In this document: in pieces, positions 59,992 to 64,000 of the stretch
Numbering within the stretch: the stretch's first letter is position 1
Layout: each line of letters opens with the position of its first letter
Source: Spirometra erinaceieuropaei
Lineage: Eukaryota; Platyhelminthes; Cestoda; Diphyllobothriidea; Diphyllobothriidae
Direction of reading: 5' to 3'
Assembly: GCA_902702965.1 (NCBI GenBank)
Contig: CACRXP010000570.1
Location: 95,146-159,145 of the forward strand
DNA length: 64,000 nt
Translations under genes and position numbers: made by a program
Notes under the pieces: model-generated
The model's database searches: none
What the model saw: only the letters and a program-made list of their open reading frames with translations
Told to the model about the DNA's origin: nothing

Positions 59992-62882
59992 AGGCCAGTA
60001 GCTGCTACTAATTGCAGAACACACACACACAAGCCTGCGTATTCATGAGTATGCGTATACGTGCAGAAAAACAACTATGGATAGATCGATGGACAGGATG
60101 AGAAGCCTGCCTTTGGGCTCTGCGTGAATGACTGGGTGGGTGACTAAGCCCACCTACAAGTTATGTCAGAGGAGAGAACGCTGTGTCTCGAAAGAGGTGG
60201 AAGAATATGCGGCGCCAGCGGTCACCGATCAAAACTGGGTGCAGAACAGTGGGTGCGCAGGAGTTCCGTTTTACTTCCGAACCCCTCTCCGGAGATCCGT
60301 GCTGATGATGGCCTGACGGAGGGGAACTCATCACTGAGAAGTCTCAGAGACAAAGACAAAGGACGAACATCCCGTCCTGTAATCAGATCACAGCAGTTAG
60401 TGTCGCTCTTACGCAACTCTCAATATTTCTGGTCACAATCAACAAAATATGGACTAGGAATTCACCTATCAGAACACAACCCTGATTGACTGTGTTGCTG
60501 TAAGCCTTCTGCTCCGAGGTTCAGGGGAGGCTGGTGGCAGAGGCCTTTACTGTGACCGATAAAATAAAACAGAGGAAGGCAGAGGAATGCGATCCATACT
60601 CCTGCGTGTGTGACACTCCCTATATGTAGGCCTTCATACCGTGTCTGCCACTGCGCCCTGTTAGTTAGCAGGCCGGGCAGTCAGCTGGTATATGGAAAAG
60701 GGGAGAGAGAGAGCTTGCGTCATATGCAGCAAAAGTTTCTCTCACTAAAAACTATTTCGCGCGCAGGTCCCAGGTGCTGCGCTCACTCCGTGCGGCACGC
60801 CATGAGTGTCGTTGTTGGAGATTATTGAACAGTCTTGTTCTGGCTGTCTCAGATTCATACGGAGAGGAGTCACGTACAACGGCTGCAGACACTGTTTAAG
60901 TACTTCAAAGGGCTCTACCAGCTGATTATGAAAGGGAGCAAGTGCATAAAACTACTGTCTCACTGGGGTGGATTGGCAGCTTCGTCGAAACTTCCATCCA
61001 GATAGTTCGCGGTTCTAGAGTCGTATCTGTGAGAAGAGGGACGCTATCGTGGGTTTAGAGTCACATTTATCTAAGTCGGCTGATTTATGCGAAGGATGAG
61101 GCCTTGCAGTAGTCAGGAAGTTAATCAATCGGCAGCAAAAGGATCGGAAAAGGGTCGGGCGAGGGTTCTGATGCTCACGTGGCAACTTGAAACTCATTGC
61201 AAAAGTTTCTTTGCGGGAGCAGGAAAACTACTAATAATGATCGACGTACAATAACAAGTACTAGTGAAAACTACAACGTCACTGACGAATTTTCCGCCGA
61301 AAAACATTCTGCAGGCAGCAACATCGTCTTTATAACTACTGAAAGACTTAAGTCAAAGAAATAGTACATGTATAGGAGACGACAGACCAGATCTGTGGGT
61401 GAACTAGGCTTAGTGGGGACCTGCCAGAACAGTGGATTAGGGTTGACGGTCGCGGGCAGTTCTTCAGAGACTCTACTTCCTTCATTAACTAGTGTATGGC
61501 TATTAAGAGCCCACCCAGACAATCGATACTGATGTAAAACCCTGACAGCAGATCGTTCAGCCCAATATGTTGAGCCCATTTTAATTCGGAAGGCGAGACA
61601 GCCGCTTCTGCCTCTCGTGGAAATAATGGGCCAGTTAACAGTGACTCAACCGTTATCATTTGAGATTCACTGGAAATCATACGCAACTGGCTTCTGGACG
61701 AGTAAGTCACATCCTTAAAGGACTTTGGCCTACTGCCATAACGCCTGAGCAGCAGCCTAGTCGGTAAGTCGGGTAGAGTGCTGATTAGTTACCTGTCAAC
61801 GCGTTTGTGGCTGGCCACGTTCTACAGCACGTTGAACAGTTATCACTGTCAGTGAGCTGCAACAGGCGTCGATCGGGAAAGACAATGCTGTAATGTCCCC
61901 TGTTGAAACCGGGGACATCAGGAGGATACTGTAGAGCACCAGCTGCTGGGTTACGTGTGTAATATAAAGAGCCGGGAGAGGAAAGGTCGGCTGTGCTTGC
62001 AGATAGCCTGTTCGAAGGAATATGCCCCTCAGAACGGGCCACGCGGTAGATGGGCTGGACCAGCACGGGGGCTAGATCAGGGTCCGGCAAGCTTCACGGG
62101 GAATGCGCACGAATAACAAAGGCCAACAGCGAGACTGTGTCGGTGCGCCAAGGTGCAGGCTCACGCCGAGCCTGTTGGGATCCAAGCCGACCCTCATTTT
62201 CTTGTGCAAAATTCGGCCAGCCGCATCGTCTCCCACCTTCGGTCTTCTCGACTCTGTCATGACACCAGGCCCAGGTGGGGGAAGGCGAGAAAGTGTGGTG
62301 GATGCAGCACAACTCTACTATCATTATAAACGAAATAACGCCCAAGTCACTGCACCTGCCTTTATCCTGCAGTTACCCGCACAACCTAATGCACCGTCTG
62401 GAATCCACCAAATCTGATACAGTAAGCTGACTGCCCAAGTAGGATTTCGTAAGTAATTCACATAGAATCCAACAGATGACTGCAAGGCTCACGTACTTCA
62501 GACGGTTGAATTGTCGCTCGAAGGAGGGAGGGACGGTGTAGCCCCTAGCAACCCTTCAGACCGATTATAGCAGCTGTTTAGACCTGTGGACTAACTTTAC
62601 GAAAGCGCGCGCCTTCGGTAGCGGTCATACAGTAATCACAAAATTCGGTTCATCGCGAAGAGGCTCGGGAGATGAATCACAAGGGAAAAAATAAAGGAGG
62701 AGGTAGTGACCAACAAACCTCCGAGGATTTTTGACGTCCAGTCTTGCCGGCCATGGGGAATCGGGAACCATCGGGCCAGTCGATGAACTTCTCACGGAAG
62801 AGCACCGTCTCGCCACGTTCTGTCAGCTTGCCCACCAACGTCCAGTCAGGTCGAGCAGGTCCGGAGGCTAGACAGTTTAGGG
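27286..62882 (-). CDS. SVIL: Supervillin homologue, C-terminal half (11 exons, 5' end outside window)
   Basis: Supervillin is a membrane-associated cytoskeletal protein of the villin/gelsolin superfamily, linking actin and myosin II to the cell cortex. Exons in coding order: 62719-62882, 43857-44157, 43583-43734, 43366-43497, 41590-41813, 39656-39813, 37572-37790, 34862-35338, 33077-33189, 29029-29184, 27286-27372. All ten introns are GT-AG and all phases agree (first exon enters with 2 bases; later boundaries 0,1,0,0,2,1,1,1,0,0). The 726 residues seen include family signatures in order: [24 protein letters not shown] followed by [53 protein letters not shown] and a terminal headpiece ending in LDLF. 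The YLTDEDFE and GKEPP motifs point to supervillin rather than villin or gelsolin. Lengths between motifs match the vertebrate protein except for a Ser/Pro-rich insertion in the 477-bp exon. The N-terminal half is not in the window. Exon edges are inferred from sequence only. Confidence 0.9.
27460..27600 (+). repeat. GTTAGG-family repeat in the last intron
   Basis: GGACATAGGAATAGG is followed by a CTTTGAGCTAACTTCCGGTG module and degenerate GTTAGG units, continued after the inverted-repeat element at 28040-28200. Confidence 0.6.
27641..28032. mobile_element. Inverted-repeat element (family F), short copy 392 bp
   Basis: Terminal inverted repeats of about 45 bp start CAACGGTATAGA at both ends. 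It lies in the last supervillin intron. It appears to have inserted into a GTTAGG-family repeat, whose parts lie on both sides. No transposase is coded, and the target-site duplication is unclear. Confidence 0.8.
28040..28200 (+). repeat. GTTAGG-family repeat, distal part
   Basis: GTTAGGTCTAGGG-like units continue, then a segment ending CCTATTCCCATGTCC, complementary to the GGACATAGGAATAGG at 27460. Confidence 0.6.
29029..29184 (-). CDS. SVIL: Supervillin exon, linker and start of headpiece, residues 647-698
   Basis: This 156-bp exon (52 codons, phase 0 both sides) has acceptor ttcgcacag at 29185-29186 and donor GAA|GTGAGT at 29028-29027. It encodes a helix containing [19 protein letters not shown], then [19 protein letters not shown] and DFE. 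The last part is nearly the vertebrate [15 protein letters not shown], the entry of the villin headpiece. Confidence 0.95.
30205..30450 (+). repeat. Interspersed repeat family C
   Basis: Diagnostic words are CGCCTTCGGTCTTTTTTGAC, GGTCCAGGTGGGG and GATGATGCGCAAGTCC. It lies in the intron between the 33077 and 29029 exons. Confidence 0.65.
31435..32427. mobile_element. Fold-back inverted-repeat element, copy 3 (993 bp)
   Basis: It is flanked by TA (31433-31434 and 32428-32429). The ends read CAGTAGGTGGACTAACTCAT and, inverted, CAGTAGGTGGGCTAAATCAT. Arms of about 400 bp pair across the centre. It sits inside a supervillin intron. Confidence 0.9.
33077..33189 (-). CDS. SVIL: Supervillin exon, residues 609-646
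   Basis: This 113-bp exon has a long pyrimidine-rich acceptor ending tgtgtag at 33190-33191 and donor AGC|GTAAGT at 33076-33075. It completes a split codon with 2 bases and ends in phase 0. It encodes [21 protein letters not shown] followed by [13 protein letters not shown], matching supervillin YLIHAGLEPLTFTNMFP.WE.R. This ends the last gelsolin-like repeat. Confidence 0.92.
33715..33945 (+). repeat. Interspersed repeat family C
   Basis: It contains CTTCTTGATTCTGTCATGG and ATGCTGCGCAAGTCACCG. It lies in the supervillin intron downstream of the 34862-35338 exon. Confidence 0.6.
34132..34297 (+). mobile_element. tRNA-derived SINE (family B)
   Basis: The head contains GGTGGCTCAGTACTTAGAGC (A box) and a weak B box, and the body ends CTCCCTTGCCTTTGTTGGTAA as in 9384-9548 reversed. 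It is in the same intron as the repeat at 33715. Confidence 0.75.
34862..35338 (-). CDS. SVIL: Supervillin exon with Ser/Pro/Gly-rich insertion, residues 450-609
   Basis: The acceptor (ccgtctttag) lies at 35339-35340 and the donor CGAA|GTGAGC at 34861-34860, phase 1 in and out. The exon opens [19 protein letters not shown], the last strongly conserved gelsolin-like motif of supervillin, and closes with the helix [21 protein letters not shown] that leads into the AGLEP motif of the next exon. Between them is a stretch of about 115 residues rich in Ser, Pro, Gly and Ala, including a five-Ser run coded by a CTG-like repeat. Vertebrate supervillin has only a short linker here. The frame stays open past the donor to 34746, but that tail has no similarity to the family. 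Confidence 0.92.
35339..37571 (-). other. Supervillin intron, no repeat identified
   Basis: This 2233-bp intron (GTGAGC...TTTAG) shows no element shared with the rest of the window. Confidence 0.6.
37572..37790 (-). CDS. SVIL: Supervillin exon, residues 377-450
   Basis: This 219-bp exon has acceptor ctacgcag at 37791-37792 and donor CCGG|GTGAGC at 37571-37570, phase 1 in and out. It encodes [28 protein letters not shown] and [18 protein letters not shown], aligning with supervillin PRLFILSSSSGDF...PAR...MPFLQEDLY. It ends inside the conserved QPALFLV motif: N-Q-P is here and the split Ala is completed by the next exon, which confirms the junction. Confidence 0.9.
38293..38643 (-). other. Unassigned 116-codon open frame within an intron
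   Basis: The frame is on the supervillin strand inside the 37791-39655 intron. It contains [20 protein letters not shown] and [15 protein letters not shown] and ends in a stop. I do not recognise it. It has no counterpart in supervillin, and the phases of the flanking exons already fit without it. Confidence 0.25.
39197..39230. repeat. (TTC)n microsatellite
   Basis: About 34 bases of CTT/TTC triplets in a supervillin intron. Confidence 0.96.
39656..39813 (-). CDS. SVIL: Supervillin exon, residues 324-377
   Basis: This 158-bp exon has acceptor ccctag at 39814-39815 and donor G|GTAAGC at 39655-39654, entering in phase 2 and leaving in phase 1. It encodes [19 protein letters not shown] and then [19 protein letters not shown]. 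The first part matches supervillin CPLEAGL...KVTIHECDEG; the second aligns more weakly with the stretch ahead of the next repeat. Splice phase and order strongly support it although identity is low. Confidence 0.85.
40100..40430 (-). repeat. Interspersed repeat family C
   Basis: Inverted relative to 30205. It contains CCTCCCGCCTGGT-like and AAGACCGGAGGCGGGAGAG words. Just beyond it, TGCGCATTCCCGATAACnCC occurs twice (about 40512 and 40744), a short direct duplication. Confidence 0.6.
41590..41813 (-). CDS. SVIL: Supervillin exon, residues 250-324
   Basis: This 224-bp exon runs from acceptor tctacag (41814-41815) to donor AG|GTGAGT (41589-41588). It enters in phase 0 and exits in phase 2. The product reads [18 protein letters not shown], then [10 protein letters not shown] and CWLWVGAGA, then a helix ending YVVQRLQE. 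This parallels supervillin LYCVRGE...LLEV..SLRSRTSMVVL...IYLWHGCKA. The LWVG is the gelsolin-fold aromatic strand of the next repeat. Confidence 0.92.
42015..42304. mobile_element. Fold-back element, short derivative
   Basis: The inverted ends share AACGTAACTCATGA / GACGTAACTCATGA and the subterminal CATTGACTGAAATTTTGA. At about 290 bp it has lost the centre. It lies in the intron between the 43366 and 41590 exons. Confidence 0.6.
43366..43497 (-). CDS. SVIL: Supervillin exon, residues 206-249
   Basis: This 132-bp exon (44 codons, phase 0 at both ends) follows an 85-bp intron. The acceptor is gtttcag at 43498-43499 and the donor ATG|GTAAGC at 43365-43364. It begins [16 protein letters not shown] and includes NGRMIVHDG, matching supervillin QGKEPPCFLQCF.GGMVVHSG, the end of one gelsolin-like repeat. 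Confidence 0.93.
43583..43734 (-). CDS. SVIL: Supervillin exon, residues 155-205
   Basis: This 152-bp exon follows a 122-bp intron. Its acceptor is atcttag at 43735-43736 and its donor CAG|GTATGC at 43582-43581. It completes a split codon with 2 bases and ends in phase 0. It encodes [11 protein letters not shown] and [16 protein letters not shown], nearly the vertebrate YFFWQG...[12 protein letters not shown] block. This is the best-conserved exon in the window. Confidence 0.95.
43857..44157 (-). CDS. SVIL: Supervillin exon, residues 55-155
   Basis: This 301-bp exon starts in phase 0 after an AG acceptor at 44158-44159 and ends in phase 1 at the consensus donor GTAAGT. Residues include [16 protein letters not shown] and [16 protein letters not shown], matching the supervillin block of a V-x-VW core followed by GQF.EGDAYVVKWKF. 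The alignment to the previous exon is gap-free in length, so no coding exon seems to be missing from the 18.6-kb intron between them. Confidence 0.92.
45020..45140 (+). repeat. GTTAGG-family repeat
   Basis: Degenerate GTTAGG and GGGTTTA units are followed by GCGTGTCCCGGGGCGGGG. The long ORFs on both strands here (44847-45326) are by-products of the repeat. Confidence 0.6.
47425..48330 (+). mobile_element. Decayed Penelope-like element
   Basis: Frames shift repeatedly but the order is that of Penelope-like elements: [38 protein letters not shown], the RT catalytic [44 protein letters not shown], then [10 protein letters not shown] and a GVGIAHG-type block ahead of the GIY-YIG endonuclease region. 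The endonuclease itself is barely recognisable. It is sited in the large supervillin intron. Confidence 0.75.
50406..50914. mobile_element. Inverted-repeat element (family F), long copy 509 bp
   Basis: The inverted ends start ACGGTATAGAGAGGGACCCC and, from the other side, ACGGTATACAGAAGGACCCC, about 40 bp long. Most of the inside matches the reverse complement of 27641-28032 (GATTACTTCCCA and GCAGGCTGTT words), plus about 120 bp extra near 50730-50880. Confidence 0.82.
51566..51715 (-). mobile_element. tRNA-derived SINE (family B), decayed
   Basis: A GGTTTATTAGCAGTTGTCAG body and a CTCGAGCTTGAATCC remnant of the B box are visible on the appropriate strands. The A box is lost. Confidence 0.55.
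53330..53600 (-). repeat. Interspersed repeat family C
   Basis: It contains GAATACCGGAGGCGGAAGAG and TCTGGGCCCGGTGTCC, inverted relative to 30205. Confidence 0.6.
54300..54455 (+). repeat. GTTAGG-family repeat
   Basis: GGTTAGGGGTAGGGTTAAGG is followed by GGACACGAGAATTG, GAAATTTAGCGCAAAGC and ATTCCTATTCCGGCG, the clearest two-part copy. Confidence 0.7.
54875..55040 (-). repeat. GTTAGG-family repeat, degraded
   Basis: It includes CATGGGAATACAGACTCCCC and CCATATTCTCATAGCC words with a short CTAACCC-like core. Confidence 0.5.
55560..57540. other. Intronic stretch with unassigned ORFs
   Basis: Frames of 98-122 codons occur on the plus strand (55983-56309, 56222-56590, 56883-57185, 57235-57531) and one on minus (55596-55922). 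None matches a family I know and none is in a consistent frame with the others. Confidence 0.35.
58505..58680 (-). repeat. GTTAGG-family repeat
   Basis: It runs ACACGGGAATAAGCACTCCC, TCTTGCGCTAAGCTCC, CCTATTCCCGTGTCC and then CTAACCC-like units. The two outer words of the first module are inverted copies of each other. Confidence 0.7.
59929..59988. repeat. (CA)n microsatellite
   Basis: About 60 bases of uninterrupted AC dinucleotide. It accounts for the His-Thr and Cys-Val ORFs nearby. Confidence 0.98.
62095..62350 (+). repeat. Interspersed repeat family C
   Basis: It contains CCACCTTCGGTCTTCTCGAC and AGGCCCAGGTGGGGGAAGG. It is followed within about 25 bp by the SINE-pair segment copy. Confidence 0.65.
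62372..62497 (-). repeat. Copy of the SINE-pair internal segment
   Basis: The reverse complement matches 7272-7398 with scattered differences (shared words include TAGGTTG and GTGGATTCCAGACG). The internal segment of the inverted pair is therefore itself dispersed. Confidence 0.65.
62719..62882 (-). CDS. SVIL: Supervillin exon, first in window
   Basis: This 164-bp exon has its acceptor (ctctgcag) at 62883-62884 and donor AG|GTTTGT at 62718-62717. It enters with 2 bases of a split codon and ends in phase 0 after KSSE. Its 54 whole residues contain [18 protein letters not shown] and REKFIDWPD, which correspond to the conserved PDW...LTE...ETILFKEKFLDW stretch that closes a gelsolin-like repeat in supervillin. 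The exon that should precede it, with the FDFGSEVYVWHG-type motif, was not found between 62883 and 64000. Confidence 0.88.
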
Positions 62883-64000
62883 CTGCAGAGAGACAAGGCA
62901 GAACGGGAGAGTGAGGCCGGTAAGTAATTTGCGCTGGGCAGGAAGTGACAGGACCGATGAAGCGCATACAGTAGCGGACTTATAAATCACCCGCTGTTCA
63001 AGAAAATGCAGATTCCAGCCATCTTCGCCACCAGAAAATGCGATCTGATATGTGAAATGCTAAGCAGAAAGAGAGGCTACTAAGAGGGCAACTCCGTAGA
63101 ACGATGAGTACACACAGGCTCCACCAGTGAATGTAAATGAACGACGCTCTTAGTCCCAAGGTTCATGGTGTCCGGAAGCGGTCTGCTTCTAGCAGCCAAT
63201 GCATAAATTCCCTAACATTGTTCAAAGGAGATGTTCAACTAATCTGTAGAAAGGCTCGGCTACCAAACGACCTTCCTATAAGTTCTCTTGTTCAGTAGTG
63301 GCAGCAACTGTTGTCGATAAACCAAGGGAGGCCGTGCAGTCAGCAAGACACAAGTTAATGAGGACGTTAATCACCGTTAATCGCTCAGACGCCGTTAAAG
63401 AACCAGCGTTGGTCAGATAGTGTGCTGTCAGTATTCTCGGAGGTTCATAGAGACTGGTTTCAGAAACAGCATCACAGGAGGGACCTTAAATAGTTAAGTG
63501 ATGAAATGTAAGTATCACCGCTCTGTCAGCGAAGTCAATCAGGACTGGTAATACCTCGGGGAACAGAAGTGGTTTTCGCGAGGATTTCCTTACGGTGAGT
63601 GGGGCTGGCGAAACGTTGGTCTCACTCTCTTCTGTCGCTCCCATCAAGTCCCAGTGACAAAGGGGATCAAGAAAACTGATGATGGGCAGGGACGCATCAC
63701 GGTCTCTTGTATGCAAACACTTCCCAATCCTTCACTTCAGGGGGGAGCCCTACCTCAATAATTCGACTGTTACATAGGTGTGAGTTATCGTAAGACCGAG
63801 TTAGCCTGCTTTTTGGAACCCCTCCGAGCCACGACTTGCAAAGCGCCATAAAAAGTCACGCGCGAGTCGCAAACGATCGGCTTAACTTGCTTTTCTCTTT
63901 CTCATCAATGGCAAGACCAAACCAAACTGAGAAGATGTGATCGCTGAAACAAACATTTTACTTGTTTGATGTTCCGAACTAACATCTGAGCCCGTCATGG
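62883..64000. other. Upstream intronic sequence, no exon assigned
   Basis: This should be intron upstream of the first visible supervillin exon. I searched by eye for the YVWHG-type gelsolin motif expected upstream and did not find it. A minus-strand open frame of 76 codons at 63486-63716 contains HWDLMGATEE and has a GTAAGG after CACTCACC, but its match to supervillin is too weak to call. Confidence 0.5.

Larger units (their letters stand above)
44158..62718 (-). other. 18.6-kb supervillin intron packed with repeats
   Basis: This phase-0 intron (GTTTGT...TTCAAG) separates the first two exons in the window. It holds a decayed Penelope-like element, an inverted-repeat element (50406-50914), a SINE remnant (51566-51715), several interspersed repeats and a (CA)n tract. 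The other nine introns are 85 to 3892 bp. I see no further supervillin-like exon in it. ORFs around 55596-57531 are unassigned. Confidence 0.8.

Noticed and set aside
59780..60048. Frames coding His-Thr and Cys-Val repeats
   Set aside because: They are translations of the (CA)n microsatellite.
63486..63716. A further supervillin exon upstream
   Set aside because: HWDLMGATEE vaguely recalls the DFWKLLGG segment, but the spacing to the next motif fails and no clean acceptor was seen.
1..64000. CRISPR array, operon or other prokaryotic system
   Set aside because: Spliced exons, LINEs, SINEs and LTR elements show a eukaryotic genome. No regularly spaced short repeats were seen.

Overview
This is a eukaryotic, animal-type window: spliced genes, degenerate retrotransposons, tRNA-derived SINEs and many short interspersed repeats. 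The repeat mix (a gag-pol Ty3/Gypsy element, CR1/Jockey-like LINEs, a Penelope-like fragment) and the divergence of the one host gene suggest a flatworm with a large, repeat-rich genome, perhaps a tapeworm. That is an inference; species cannot be read from the window.

The host gene is the 3' half of a supervillin homologue on the minus strand (27286-62882). I assembled eleven coding exons by hand. All ten introns are GT-AG, every splice phase fits its neighbour, and the joined 726-residue product follows the known order of supervillin: gelsolin-like repeats, then a C-terminal villin headpiece. Introns range from 85 bp to 18.6 kb, and the larger ones are full of repeats. The 5' half of the gene lies beyond position 64000.

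Downstream of that gene (1-27285) I find no convincing intact host gene. A minus-strand LINE remnant (1-363 and 5438 to about 6960) is split by a full-length Ty3/Gypsy LTR element (364-5325). Its gag-pol frame is open over 1367 codons apart from two in-frame stops. A 112-bp stretch of LINE sequence lies on both outer sides of the Gypsy element as a direct repeat, far longer than a normal target-site duplication. Next come a head-to-head SINE pair that forms an 873-bp inverted repeat (6961-7833), TA-flanked fold-back elements of about 1 kb (8444-9351, 11111-12105, 16079-17070), and a 5'-truncated LINE with an open reverse-transcriptase frame (12646-14370).

The remaining repeats lie partly in the introns: another 993-bp fold-back element (31435-32427), a second inverted-repeat element family (27641-28032 and 50406-50914), SINEs, a decayed Penelope-like element (47425-48330), a 606-bp tandem duplication (25105-26318), a family with telomere-like GTTAGG tracts, and microsatellites.

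The most unusual pattern is in the fold-back family. The two tips of each copy match each other, yet tips differ between copies, as if the arms of each copy are homogenised. I saw no CRISPR array, rRNA gene, functional tRNA gene or prokaryotic feature.
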